Shown here piece by piece: positions 25,129-33,848 of a DNA stretch of 64,000 nucleotides. Position numbers and translations under genes: made by a program. Position 1 is the stretch's first letter; each line of letters begins with the position of its first letter. Under the pieces are notes generated by a model that searched no databases, was not told the DNA's origin, and saw only the letters and a list, made by a program, of their open reading frames with translations. The DNA is from Pararhizobium qamdonense (GTDB lineage Bacteria > Pseudomonadota > Alphaproteobacteria > Rhizobiales > Rhizobiaceae), in the NCBI RefSeq assembly GCF_029277445.1, contig NZ_CP119568.1:515501-579500 (forward strand), given 5' to 3'.

Positions 25129-26025
25129 TCAGACGCGAAATCGCATGGCATCCACAAAAGCAGAGAACGCTGGCGATTTCTGTTTTCTGCTGGGATAAAA
25201 CAAGTGATATCCCTCGTATATCGGGCACCATTCAGACAGGCATTCGATAAGCCGTCCGTCAGATATGTAGCCGGCTGCAAGCTCTTGTGGCACCCAAGTG
25301 AGCCCAATATCATCCAAGGCAGCTTGGAGGGCAGCGCCCGACGTCGAGAACGTCGCTTGGCCCTCAACCCGAAGATTGATGTCCCGACCTTCGGGAGACT
25401 TAAATTCCCAACGAAGAAATCCGCCTGAACCCGCCAGCCGAAGATTGATGCAATTGTGGTCTCGTAAATCCTGCGGTGACTTTGGGAGCGCGCGCTGCTC
25501 GAAATAGCCTGGTGATCCCACCACGCAAAATCTCCAGTCCGGGCCGATCCTTGTCGCAACCATGTCCTTCTCGAGCGCTTCGCCGATTCGCACGCCTGCG
25601 TCGAAGCGGTCGGCGACGATATCGACCAACGCATAGTTCATATCAAGCTCCACTTTAATCTCCGGGTACTGCCGTAGAAATGGGCCCAGCTTCGAGCGGA
25701 ACACTGTCTCTATGACGGTGTCCGTGCATGTGATGCGGATGGAGCCAGCGGGCTTGTCCCGCAGCGAACCGATCTCGTCCAGTTCGAAAGCGATCTGTTC
25801 GAAAAGAGGGCCCACCTGCTGTTGCAGCCGATCCCCAGCCTCTGTCGGGGCGACCGTGCGCGTCGTTCGCGAGAGCAGGCGCACCCCAAGCCGGTCTTCA
25901 AGTCCCTTAATTGTATGGCTAAGCGCCGAGGGCGTCACGCCCAGCTCAGCCGCTGCCTTCGTGAAGCTGCGCTCACGGGCAACGGCAAGGAAAGCGGTCA
26001 TTTCATTGATGTGGTCACGGGGCAT
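25129..26025 (-). CDS. LysR-family transcriptional regulator
   Basis: The N-terminal helix-turn-helix (AFLAVARERSFTKAAAELGV, TPSALSHTIKGLEDRLGVRL) and a C-terminal LysR substrate domain give 298 residues. It is divergent from the SGNH hydrolase at 26146, which is its likely target. Some tail features (FFYPSRKQKSPAF-like YHLFYPSRKQKSPAFSAFVD) are typical of the LysR subgroup near AKR and SDR genes. Confidence 0.9.
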   Translation of the reverse strand: MPRDHINEMTAFLAVARERSFTKAAAELGVTPSALSHTIKGLEDRLGVRLLSRTTRTVAPTEAGDRLQQQVGPLFEQIAFELDEIGSLRDKPAGSIRITCTDTVIETVFRSKLGPFLRQYPEIKVELDMNYALVDIVADRFDAGVRIGEALEKDMVATRIGPDWRFCVVGSPGYFEQRALPKSPQDLRDHNCINLRLAGSGGFLRWEFKSPEGRDINLRVEGQATFSTSGAALQAALDDIGLTWVPQELAAGYISDGRLIECLSEWCPIYEGYHLFYPSRKQKSPAFSAFVDAMRFRV

Positions 26026-26145
26026 TATTCATGAGCTTATTTCACAGATGCATCAAGTTTACACGCTCTAATCACAAGCGGCAATGAATGTTAGTTTTCA
26101 GATCATCGGACACCCAATCATAGCCATTTCATGGAGGCAGTACAA

Positions 26146-26829
26146 ATGGCAGAAAAGCGTTCAATCCTATGCTTCGGCGACTCCCTGACATGGGGCTGGA
26201 TCCCGGTTTCGGAATCCGCTCCGACCTATCGCTACCCGTTCGAGCAGCGCTGGACAGGGGCGATGTCGGCAAGGCTCGGAGACGGTTATCAGATTATCGA
26301 GGAGGGCTTGAGCGCCCGCACCACCAGTGTCGATGATCCCAACGATCTCCGGCTGAATGGCAGCGCCTATCTTCCGTCGGCAATTGCCAGCCATCTGCCG
26401 CTCGACCTCGTGATCCTACTTTTGGGAACCAACGATACGAAGTCCTATTTTCACCGTACCCCGTATGAAATCGCCAATGGCATGAGCAAACTGGTCGGAC
26501 AGGTCCTAACGAGCGCTGGTGGTGTTGGAACACCGTATCCGGCTCCCAAGGTTCTGGTGGTCGCGCCGCCGCCGCTCGCCCCTATGCCGGATCCGTGGTT
26601 TGAGGGGATGTTTGCTGGCGGATACGAGAAATCGAAGGAACTTGCTAAGCACTACCAAGCACTGGCCGCCTTCGTTAAGGTCGATTTCCTAGACGCCGGG
26701 CAGTTCGTGAGAACGGACGGTGTGGACGGAATTCACTTTTCCGCAGAGACCAACATTACGCTGGGCAACGCCATTGCAGAAAAAGTGGAGGCGATATTCT
26801 CCTCCGATTTGGCAAAGAGCGCGGCATAA
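26146..26829 (+). CDS. SGNH/GDSL-family hydrolase
   Basis: Four SGNH blocks are visible: LCFGDSLTWGW (catalytic Ser13), a Gly in the EEGLSARTT block, GTND, and the catalytic Asp/His in DGVDGIHFS. At 227 residues the closest type is the Mycobacterium Act/aryl-esterase-like acyltransferase group (GDSLTWG, NDLRLNGSAYLP). I chose ATG 26146, with GGAGG eight bases upstream, over ATG 26131. No signal peptide, so cytosolic. Divergent from a LysR gene. Confidence 0.88.
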   Translation: MAEKRSILCFGDSLTWGWIPVSESAPTYRYPFEQRWTGAMSARLGDGYQIIEEGLSARTTSVDDPNDLRLNGSAYLPSAIASHLPLDLVILLLGTNDTKSYFHRTPYEIANGMSKLVGQVLTSAGGVGTPYPAPKVLVVAPPPLAPMPDPWFEGMFAGGYEKSKELAKHYQALAAFVKVDFLDAGQFVRTDGVDGIHFSAETNITLGNAIAEKVEAIFSSDLAKSAA

Positions 26830-26833
26830 CGTC

Positions 26834-26877
26834 AACCACTTCGCCCGCAGAACGCAATTTCAGCGGGCGAAGTGGTT
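26834..26877 (+). terminator. Stem-loop directly after the SGNH hydrolase
   Basis: Perfect 15-bp arms AACCACTTCGCCCGC (26834-26848) and GCGGGCGAAGTGGTT (26863-26877) flank a 14-base loop, five bases after the stop. A weak T-rich tail (TCATTGG) follows. Confidence 0.6.
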
Positions 26878-27033
26878 CATTGGAGTTCGGGGTAGCGTAA
26901 ATGACTATCCCAATTTCGCACTTGTTTCGGTAGATTTGCGCCTTCTTGTCGGCCATGGAGGTCGTCGCCGTACTTGCCCAGAAGCAGACATCGTCTCGGG
27001 GGCGACGTCATGTCCCCATTGCGCCGAATGCGG

Positions 27034-27960
27034 TTACCCGAGACTGCCGGCAAACTGCTCTGGCCACTGATTGCGCTCTGCCAGAGCCGTCACAAAATCG
27101 ATAAAGACACGGGTCTTTGCAGGGAGCTGTGATCTGCTTGCGAAGTACACCGAAATCGCGCCGGCATCGGAATACCACTGCGGCAACAGCCGGACCAGAC
27201 GCCCGGCCTCCAGATGGGGTTGGGCGTCTGCTTTCGGAGCTAGGGCGACGCCCACCCCAAGAACGGCAGCACTGAGCATGGCGGCGGGATCGTTGACGAC
27301 CAGAGTTTCGGATAACTCCGCAGCCGCCTGACGGCCAGCCGCATCGCGCATCGTCCATTGGCGGATGCGTCCGCTCTGCCTCAAACGCATCACGATGCTA
27401 TCCAGCGCCTTCAACCCCGCCGGGTCGAACGGCGGCACGCGGCCTGCCATGTAGCTCGGCGCAGCCACCGCAATGATGTGCACCGGAGCCAGCGTTCGGG
27501 CGACAATGCCCGGGTTCAGATCGAAGCCTCCGCCGATCGCTGCATCATAGCCATCGGCCACAAGGTCGACGGGTCTGGCATCGAAATGACATTCCGGCTT
27601 CACACCCGGATAAAGCCTTAGAAACTCCGGCAGATGAGGAAGGATATGCAGCACGCCAAGGGTGGGCGGCAGGCTGACCTTGAGTATCCCCTTTGGCTCA
27701 CCTTGAACGGCTGCACCCCCGATCGCAGTCTGGATAGTGTCCAAGCTATCGGCAACAGCCAATCGGAAGCTTTCGCCCGCCTCAGTGAGGACGAGTCTCC
27801 GTGTCGAGCGATGGAACAGCCTTATTCCAAGGTTGCGCTCCAGCATGGCGACGTTGCGGCTGACGGCGGCCGGAGTGAGCGACATGCGTCTGGCCGCTTC
27901 GGAGAAGCTGCCATGCTCGGCGCTGCGGACGAAGGATTCAAGATTTGCCAGTGTCTCCAT
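27034..27960 (-). CDS. LysR-family transcriptional regulator
   Basis: Helix-turn-helix FVRSAEHGSFSEAARRMSLT followed by PAAVSRNVAMLERNLGIRLF, then a LysR effector domain; 308 residues from ATG 27960, chosen because it opens METLANLESF as in homologues. It is divergent from the SDR/reductase/NTF2 operon at 28070-29900 with a 109-base gap, so it most likely controls that operon. Confidence 0.9.
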   Translation of the reverse strand: METLANLESFVRSAEHGSFSEAARRMSLTPAAVSRNVAMLERNLGIRLFHRSTRRLVLTEAGESFRLAVADSLDTIQTAIGGAAVQGEPKGILKVSLPPTLGVLHILPHLPEFLRLYPGVKPECHFDARPVDLVADGYDAAIGGGFDLNPGIVARTLAPVHIIAVAAPSYMAGRVPPFDPAGLKALDSIVMRLRQSGRIRQWTMRDAAGRQAAAELSETLVVNDPAAMLSAAVLGVGVALAPKADAQPHLEAGRLVRLLPQWYSDAGAISVYFASRSQLPAKTRVFIDFVTALAERNQWPEQFAGSLG

Positions 27961-28069
27961 CGCCGCGCCCTTCAAGTGATCGTTGAAGATATAACAAGTC
28001 AATTCCAGCTAATCAAAGGGAATTGGATCGTCCATATCTGGGTCATCAGACATCGCAAGGAGCAAACAG

Positions 28070-28828
28070 ATGACACGGAATTCTCAGCCTATCCACGGCA
28101 AGGTGGCTCTCGTTACAGGCGGGTCGCGGGGCATCGGCGCAGCCATCGTCAAGCGCCTGGCCAATGACGGAGCGGATGTGGTGTTCAGCTACTCAACCTC
28201 TGGCGACAAGGCAGAGGAGATCGTGCGCGTGGTAGAAGCCCTTGGGCGTCGGTCTCTGGCAATCAAGGCGGATCAGGCCAATGCGTCCGAGGTCGCAGAC
28301 CTTGTGCGACAGGCGCACGAAGCGTTCGGCCGGCTGGATATCCTGGTCAATTCGGCCGGTGTCTTCGTCACCGGCGGGGTGGACGATCCGAACGCAGAAA
28401 TCGCGGCGTTCGATCGACAGATCGACATCAACGTCAAGGGTGTCGCAGCCGCAGTCCGCGCTGCTGTTCCTCTGATGTCAGACGGCGGACGGATCGTCTC
28501 GATCGGGACAACGGGCGCGGTTCACATTCCCTTTCCGGGTGCGGCCGACTACATCGCAACAAAGGCTGCAGTGGGCGCCTATACGCGCGGCTGGTCCCGT
28601 GATCTCGGCCCTCGCAACATTACGGTCAACCTGGTTCAGCCCGGTGCGATCGACACCGACATGAACCCGGCAGACGGCCCCTTTGCAGACACTTTGAAGG
28701 GACTTGCGGCGCTTGGGCGCTACGGCATGCCCGAAGACATTGCCGCGGCGGTCGCCTTCCTCGCCGGCCCTGACGCCAGCTACATCACCGGAGCAACACT
28801 CAACGTCGACGGCGGACAGACAGCCTGA
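28070..28828 (+). CDS. SDR-family oxidoreductase
   Basis: Classical SDR of 252 residues: TGGSRGIGAAIVKRLANDG, NSAG, SIGTTG, catalytic YIATK and C-terminal YITGATLNVDGGQ. Preceded by AAGGAG. Shares GAIDTDMNPADG with the SDR at 12379, so the two are paralogues. First gene of a three-gene unit behind a LysR regulator. Confidence 0.9.
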   Translation: MTRNSQPIHGKVALVTGGSRGIGAAIVKRLANDGADVVFSYSTSGDKAEEIVRVVEALGRRSLAIKADQANASEVADLVRQAHEAFGRLDILVNSAGVFVTGGVDDPNAEIAAFDRQIDINVKGVAAAVRAAVPLMSDGGRIVSIGTTGAVHIPFPGAADYIATKAAVGAYTRGWSRDLGPRNITVNLVQPGAIDTDMNPADGPFADTLKGLAALGRYGMPEDIAAAVAFLAGPDASYITGATLNVDGGQTA

Positions 28829-28857
28829 TCGACCATTCTCAACAAGGAGACAAATCC

Positions 28858-29460
28858 ATGACATCCATCGGAATTATTGGCGCTGGAAACATTGGTCGCG
28901 CCATCGCGACAACTCTCGCAAGGAAGGGCATCGCAGCCACGCTTTCCAACAGCCGCGGCCCTGAAACGCTTGCCGAACTCGTCGCCTCGCTCGGCCCATC
29001 GATTACCGCCGGCTCGCGTGAGCAAGCCGCATCAAAAGACATCGTCTTCATCGCCGTCAATTGGTCGAAGCTTCCTGCGGCGATGGCCGGTCTGCCCAAC
29101 TGGAACGGTCGGATCGTCGTCGACACCAACAACCCGATCGAAGCGCCGCTGTTCCAGCCCGTAGACCTCGGCGGCCGGACGTCGTCGGATGTGTTCGTCG
29201 AGATGGTTCCTGGTGCTCGGGTCGTAAAGGCGTTCAACCATCTGTCAGCCGCTGTGCTCACCGGTGACCCGGCCAGCGAAGGCGGTAGACGGGTGCTGTT
29301 TTATTCCGGCGATGATGCATCGGCCAAAGCGGAGATCGGCGCGCTGATCGATCGTGTCGGCTTCTTCGGCATCGACCTCGGCGACCTTTCCGTCGGGGGC
29401 CGGCTGGTCCAGTTCCCCGGCGGGCCGCTGCCAGCGCACAACCTCGTGAAATTCAACTGA
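28858..29460 (+). CDS. NAD(P)-binding reductase, F420-dependent NADP reductase-like (PF03807 type)
   Basis: Rossmann motif IGIIGAGNIGRAIATTLARK at residues 4-23, then SNSRGPETLAELV (NADP phosphate-binding region), FIAVNW and VVKAFNHLSA. At 200 residues it fits the NADPH-dependent F420-reductase-like group, which in bacteria lacking F420 probably acts on another acceptor. It starts 29 bases after the SDR with an AAGGAG site. Likely a co-expressed NADPH oxidoreductase. Confidence 0.82.
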   Translation: MTSIGIIGAGNIGRAIATTLARKGIAATLSNSRGPETLAELVASLGPSITAGSREQAASKDIVFIAVNWSKLPAAMAGLPNWNGRIVVDTNNPIEAPLFQPVDLGGRTSSDVFVEMVPGARVVKAFNHLSAAVLTGDPASEGGRRVLFYSGDDASAKAEIGALIDRVGFFGIDLGDLSVGGRLVQFPGGPLPAHNLVKFN

Positions 29461-29510
29461 AGTCTTTTAACCTTCCGCGCCGCCAATATTCAGCAATTCA
29501 GGAGCCCGCT

Positions 29511-29900
29511 ATGTCCGCCACAGCCATCCAAATAGCACAGACGTTTTTCGACCACTGGAGCGCCAATCGGATCGACGAGGCCATCGCCATGCTCGCCGAA
29601 GACGTCCTCTACGACAACGTGCCCTTTCCCGATATCACCGGTCGCGAGAACGTTCGAAAATTCCACCGCGATTTCGGCATCGGCAACAAGTTTACTGTCG
29701 ACTGGAAGGTGGTGCACATCGCGGCGACAATAAACGTCGTGCTGAACGAGCGGATCGACATTTTCCTCCACGAAAACGGCGGACGGATCACGCTGCCCGT
29801 CATGGGAACAGTGACCGTCGAAAACGGTATGATCACGGTTTGGCGTGATTATTTCGATCCGGCGGAATTCGACCGGCAATTGAACCAGATCGGAAGGTAA
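29511..29900 (+). CDS. NTF2-like (SnoaL/limonene-epoxide-hydrolase-like) protein
   Basis: The 129-residue protein has AIQIAQTFFDHWSANRIDEA and a terminal MITVWRDYFDPAEFDRQL, the NTF2 fold seen in SnoaL-like cyclases and epoxide hydrolases. AGGAG precedes ATG 29511. It is the last gene of the LysR-linked unit. A hydrolase, isomerase or binding role cannot be separated by sequence. Confidence 0.75.
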   Translation: MSATAIQIAQTFFDHWSANRIDEAIAMLAEDVLYDNVPFPDITGRENVRKFHRDFGIGNKFTVDWKVVHIAATINVVLNERIDIFLHENGGRITLPVMGTVTVENGMITVWRDYFDPAEFDRQLNQIGR

Positions 29901-30137
29901 ACGGATCACGGCCTCTGACATGAGGCCGCCTCCGGGTCACACTCGGACAGCCGCACCAACAGATGCTTGGATGTCCGCTATCGCCTTTCGACACCCCAGC
30001 ATCGGACAGTCGGCTCCCGGCCCTCCCAAAGTGACATTAACGAAGGCCAAGCTTACGTACGGCTCATGAACTTGGACAGATTGATATCGTTTTATGAAAA
30101 CCGTTGAGTTCACTCCCCCCGAGTGCATCAAGTAAAG

Positions 30138-30605
30138 TTATAGGCGCTTGTGCTTCGGGTCATCAAGCGCCGGGTTGTAGAAGAGTGACAGCGCGAGACT
30201 TTTCGCAATGCGCTCGGCTGTTGCCATGAACCATGCCTCCGCCTCATTGTTGGGTGAGATGTCGCGTAGTGTCGCGGCAAAAAGCTCCAGCCATTGTGAA
30301 AAGAGCTGTGGCGTCATGTTCGCGACGCCAAGGTGCGCCTGCACCGGCTTACCCTGGTAGGCACCGTTGCGAAATGCAACGGCCGACCAGAAGCTTTTCA
30401 TCTTTTCCATATGTTCGGGCCAGCGGCCGGACAACTTGGTATCGAAGACGACGCCAAGTTGGGGGTGAGCGTGAACCCTTCCATAGAACGTTTCCACGAG
30501 CCGGCTGATAAAGGCGTCATCAATTCCGATGGCCTTCATCTCAGTTTCCGCCCGCGCGCGCACCAACGCAGCAGACGTCCCTAGGTTCGGCAGTTCATTA
30601 TCCAT
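30138..30605 (-). CDS. Group III truncated haemoglobin
   Basis: The 155-residue protein has the group III trHb pattern: LVETFYGRVHAHPQLGVVFD, then WPEHMEKMKSFWSAV and the proximal-His region PVQAHLGVANMTPQLFSQWL. These proteins bind O2 or NO and are thought to help NO or redox handling. It is the last gene of the long minus-strand redox run starting near 42.3 kb, separated by about 110 bases from the MOSC gene. Confidence 0.88.
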   Translation of the reverse strand: MDNELPNLGTSAALVRARAETEMKAIGIDDAFISRLVETFYGRVHAHPQLGVVFDTKLSGRWPEHMEKMKSFWSAVAFRNGAYQGKPVQAHLGVANMTPQLFSQWLELFAATLRDISPNNEAEAWFMATAERIAKSLALSLFYNPALDDPKHKRL

Positions 30606-30716
30606 ATCAATCTCTTTCGAAGTGGCTTGTTTCAGACCCTAGGACTAAATGGTGGGTGATGTGGTCTGTAGAAACTATGTTTCCCGAACCGCGACCCTTT
30701 GTCAGCCAAGTGCTTA

Positions 30717-31409
30717 TCAGGGCGATCTGCCGGTTAGTCGCTGCGTCCAGTCTTCGACGGTGTTTGTCTGCAGTCGCTTGACGGCGTGCGTACGCCAACT
30801 TTCGGCCAGGCGTGATAGTTCAGATAGCTGCGCCAGCTCGTCCCGGTTGAGCACATCGACGTAGAACGCTCGCCAGATTCTGGCGATCGTCCAGTCCGGC
30901 GAGCGGCGTTCAATCCGATCAATGCTGTCGTCCGGAGCGACAATGCCGCTTTGGAGTACACGATAGTACCAGCCTGTGCGCCCTGTCGATTGAACGCGTT
31001 TGGCGATGGATGGGTCACCGAAGGGTTCATTGAGCTTCCAGCAAGGTTGTCGACCTTGACTGACCTCTATGACGGCCGTTCCGGCGCGGAACACATCGCC
31101 GATGGAGACTGTGTTTTCGGTTAGGCCAATCGTGGAGACGTTCTCTCCGAATGCAACGGGCATCCCCAGAAGGCGGTGAACACCTATCTCGCCCCGCCAG
31201 GCGAGATAGTGATCGAGAGGATAGTGATGCACCGCCTTCTCCCTGCCGCCATGCCGAACGAGATCGCCTTGCGCGTCGCCTTCAAATCCTGTCTCGGTCA
31301 GTTTTGTGGGGACCGTGACCTGTGTTTTGTCAATCCCGCTGGCTGCCGCGCGGGTGCCAAGAGGTTTAACGAAGCCGGTCAGGAGAGCCTCAATAGCGAC
31401 GCTGGTCAT
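30717..31409 (-). CDS. MOSC-domain protein, YiiM-like
   Basis: The 230-residue protein shows the MOSC/YiiM features: GFEGDAQGDLVRHGGREKAV, HHYPLDHYLAWRGEIG and the pair SQGRQPCWKLNEPFGDP containing the conserved Cys. A C-terminal three-helix domain follows. YiiM-like proteins use molybdenum cofactor to reduce N-hydroxylated base analogues. The ATG (31409-31407) overlaps the upstream gene's TGA, an ATGA junction that couples translation. Confidence 0.88.
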   Translation of the reverse strand: MTSVAIEALLTGFVKPLGTRAAASGIDKTQVTVPTKLTETGFEGDAQGDLVRHGGREKAVHHYPLDHYLAWRGEIGVHRLLGMPVAFGENVSTIGLTENTVSIGDVFRAGTAVIEVSQGRQPCWKLNEPFGDPSIAKRVQSTGRTGWYYRVLQSGIVAPDDSIDRIERRSPDWTIARIWRAFYVDVLNRDELAQLSELSRLAESWRTHAVKRLQTNTVEDWTQRLTGRSP

Positions 31410-31825
31410 CCTTCGTACCGAAGTTGAGCAAGCCATTCGCCAAGCACCAGGATTGCGACCTCGCGAAGAAGCGGACCCCGCTCCTTCGCCTCCCGTCTCA
31501 GGACGGACACATTGATCGCGGCGGATGCCAGCTCGACAGCATGGCCGACAAGCCAGCGCTCGAATGTTTCCTCCCCCTCGGCCTCAAGATGGAACTGAAG
31601 GCCGAGGATGTTGGACCCCATCGAGAACGCCTGTCGTTCCACCAACGCGGATGACGCAAGGTTCGTCGCCCCAAGCGGGAGGGAATAGGTATCGCCATGC
31701 CAGTGCAGCACCGCGATATCGTCGAGGTATCGCAAGGGGCTGGAGCGCCCCTCCTCCAGGGGCTGCGCGAAGGATCCGAGATCCTCAAAATGAACGTGCC
31801 GGAGTACGAGTGCAGTCTTGTCCAT
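31406..31825 (-). pseudogene. Class I glutamine amidotransferase-like protein with internal deletion
   Basis: The first 24 residues (MDKTALVLRHVHFEDLGSF) match the start of the roughly 235-residue GMP-synthase-like amidotransferases. The sequence then jumps in frame to the C-terminal third: SPLRYLDDIAVLHWHGDTYS, and GLQFHLEAEGE with the catalytic His. The middle, including the nucleophile elbow with its Cys, is missing (about 90-100 residues, junction near 31750). It cannot be an active glutaminase. It remains in frame and in the operon, overlapping the MOSC start, so a structural role is conceivable. Confidence 0.75.
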
Positions 31826-31832
31826 GGTTGCC

Positions 31833-32402
31833 TCACGCGGCGCTCGTCGATGGACGGGTTACCTCGCACCGGCCGTCGGCGCAGCCGCTTTCATCTTGTG
31901 CGGGCGAGGTCGCGGCGACTTCCGGAATGCTGGCGGATAGCGCCATGGCAATCCTTGCTCCGACAGCGAGGTCTTCTTCGACACCGAACGTCTGATGCAG
32001 GATGGTGCCATCTCTACCGATCAAAATCGATGACGGCGTGCCGCGAAGGGAGAACCGTTGCATGGTGATGGGCGTGTCGAAACGTTCATCCGCAAGGTCG
32101 ACGCCCACGGGATGCCTGATCCGGTATTCGTGAAGGAAGGCCTTCAGCGTAACCGGTGTCATCGCCTGATGGTGCTCGAACACGGTATGAATACCGATGA
32201 TCTGAAGATCGGTGTGGCCGAAGATGCGCTCGATGCGCTGCACCTGCGGGATCGATTCAGAAACGCAGCCGGGGCACAGAAGCTGGAAGCTGTGAAGGAA
32301 TACAGGGCGTCCACGCAGTCCGACAAGGGTTAGCCGAGCAGGCGTGTTGAACCATTCGCTCACCGCCAGTTCGGGCGCGAGCGTCGTCAATGTCGTAGAC
32401 AT
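31833..32402 (-). CDS. Thioredoxin-fold redoxin (peroxiredoxin/TlpA-like)
   Basis: The 189-residue protein has SFQLLCPGCVSESIPQVQRI with a CPGC active site, where peroxiredoxins and thioredoxins place theirs, then RFSLRGTPSSILIGRDGTIL with the cis-Pro. A Cys-containing tail (DESGCADGRCEV) follows. No signal peptide, so probably a cytosolic thiol reductase or peroxidase. It ends seven bases before the amidotransferase remnant and belongs to the minus-strand redox run. Confidence 0.8.
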   Translation of the reverse strand: MSTTLTTLAPELAVSEWFNTPARLTLVGLRGRPVFLHSFQLLCPGCVSESIPQVQRIERIFGHTDLQIIGIHTVFEHHQAMTPVTLKAFLHEYRIRHPVGVDLADERFDTPITMQRFSLRGTPSSILIGRDGTILHQTFGVEEDLAVGARIAMALSASIPEVAATSPAQDESGCADGRCEVTRPSTSAA

Positions 32403-32421
32403 GATTTCATCCTTGTGTTGC

Positions 32422-32451
32422 GGGCGGACCGGAGGGGAGGTCGGTCCGCCC
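32422..32451 (-). terminator. Intercistronic hairpin between the AhpD-like and redoxin genes
   Basis: Perfect 10-bp arms GGGCGGACCG and CGGTCCGCCC with a 10-base loop lie ten bases after the AhpD-like stop. No T tract; partial termination or mRNA stability are both possible. Confidence 0.45.
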
Positions 32452-32460
32452 CCAGGTGGC

Positions 32461-33008
32461 TCAAGCGGCGGCGGCTCGCGTGAGTTTCACACCTGGAAAG
32501 TCGACCGGCACGTCGAGGGCGACGTTCAGGTAGTTGGTGAACAGGTTGAGAGCGATATGGGCGACGATCTCGACAATTTCCTCATCATCGAAGCCTGCCG
32601 AGTGAAGTGCATCGACATCGGCGGTTTCGATCCCGGCCCGTTCGTCAACGACGGCGAGAGCAAAGGTGAGGGCGGCTGCCGTGCGCGGATCGGTGGAACG
32701 GCCTACCTGGGCATCCGCCATTTCCTGCGCTGTAGCACCAGCCTTTCGACCAAGGCCCGTGTGGGCGGTCAAGCAATAATTGCAATCGTTGCGGTCGGCG
32801 ATGGCGACGGCGATCTGTTCGCCGAGCTTAGCGCCGAGGCGGCCGCTACCGAGCGCGCCGAATGCGCCCCATAGGCTGCTCAGGGCGGCAGGCGAGTTCG
32901 CCGCTGCCTTGAACATGTTCGGCACCATGCCGAACGCTCCCTTGATCTGGGCAAGCTGCTCCGATGGCCTGTTGCACTGGCCGGGTCGATAAGTGTAATT
33001 CTGGACAT
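32461..33008 (-). pseudogene. AhpD/carboxymuconolactone-decarboxylase-family protein, frameshifted near the N-terminus
   Basis: From ATG 33008 the frame reads MSRITLIDPASATG, the usual start of alkylhydroperoxidase-like proteins, then goes astray. The other frame continues from about 32966: PSEQLAQIKGAFGMVPNMFK, and the active-site DRNDCNYCLTAHTGLG (CxxC...H). One missing C in a C-run (GGCC for GGCCC, near 32966) would restore a full protein of about 182 residues. The family uses a CxxC pair to reduce peroxides. It could still be translated from an internal GTG. Confidence 0.75.
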
Positions 33009-33022
33009 GTTCTTTCTCTCTA

Positions 33023-33036
33023 TTAGCCTGGAGGGG
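33023..33036 (-). repeat. Leader repeat CCCCTCCAGGCTAA, copy 1
   Basis: Lies about 15 bases before the AhpD-like start. An identical 14-base element (minus strand) precedes the next gene at 33827-33840. Possibly a shared regulatory leader or operator. Confidence 0.4.
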
Positions 33037-33085
33037 GGAATAGGCGGGTTCGTCGATGGCTGTCGGCGGACCCGCACAGGTCAAC

Positions 33086-33802
33086 TCACTTCGAAGGCAT
33101 AACCTTGCCGGGAAGGCTGAGATTGCCGGAAGCGACCTTGAAGACGTTGCTGACGCACAGAAGCGGCGCGTGCAGATTGCCGTTGACCTTCAGGCCAGCG
33201 GTCACGCCATCGTAAGACGCCCCCGTGATGCCGCCGATCAGCGATACGGGGATGGTGACATCCACGGCATCACCCTTGAGCGTCGTCGGATATTCCGGAC
33301 TGTCGATCAAAAGCGGAACACCGGGCCAGGTTTCGGGAACCTTTGGCTTTGCGCCTTCCGGAATATCGATGACCTTGAGGCCGCCGCCGCAGGCTTTGTC
33401 TTCGGCAAGCACGACCCAGTGGGGATGCCAGACGTCGCGGTTCTTGCCACCCTTGGCGGCGTCGTCGAAATCGGGATGGAAGGTCACGGCAAGCGCGACG
33501 ATGCCCTGGTCCTTGTCGAAGCCGATCTCGCCACTGTTCAGCGATGTGGGCCATACATAGGCATAGACGTCGGATCCTTCGAACTTGCCCGTGGCTGCAG
33601 GCCTTTCGGCGCCTGCCTCGCCACGGACGCGGGTGGTGAAGATGGCTGTGTCTCCCTTGGTGACGATCGTCGTCTCGATGATGTCGAACGAAGCCTGCAC
33701 CGCATCGGCCGGTTCGCTTTTGATCGAGTGGGCGCTGGCGGCCGTCAGCCATAGCGCTGCCGTCCCGGCGAGAAGCCCGCCGGCTGTGAGTTTCCTGAAC
33801 AT
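33086..33802 (-). CDS. Conserved-looking periplasmic protein of unknown function
   Basis: A signal peptide (residues 1-24, ending ASAHS) precedes a beta-rich domain of about 210 residues. Notable stretches: VRGEAGAERPAATGKFEGSD, FHPDFDDAAKGGKNRDVWHP and a terminal NLHAPLLCVSNVFKVASG. It has two Cys and several His, so metal binding is possible. I do not recognise the family. GGAGAA precedes the ATG. It sits between the AhpD-like gene and the MarR gene in the redox run. Confidence 0.75.
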   Translation of the reverse strand: MFRKLTAGGLLAGTAALWLTAASAHSIKSEPADAVQASFDIIETTIVTKGDTAIFTTRVRGEAGAERPAATGKFEGSDVYAYVWPTSLNSGEIGFDKDQGIVALAVTFHPDFDDAAKGGKNRDVWHPHWVVLAEDKACGGGLKVIDIPEGAKPKVPETWPGVPLLIDSPEYPTTLKGDAVDVTIPVSLIGGITGASYDGVTAGLKVNGNLHAPLLCVSNVFKVASGNLSLPGKVMPSK

Positions 33803-33826
33803 TTCGGTATTCTCCTCTTTTCTCCG

Positions 33827-33840
33827 TTAGCCTGGAGGGG
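33827..33840 (-). repeat. Leader repeat CCCCTCCAGGCTAA, copy 2
   Basis: The same 14-base element as at 33023-33036, here about 25 bases before the periplasmic-protein ATG and just after the MarR stop. Confidence 0.4.
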
Positions 33841-33848
33841 TTGCAAGA

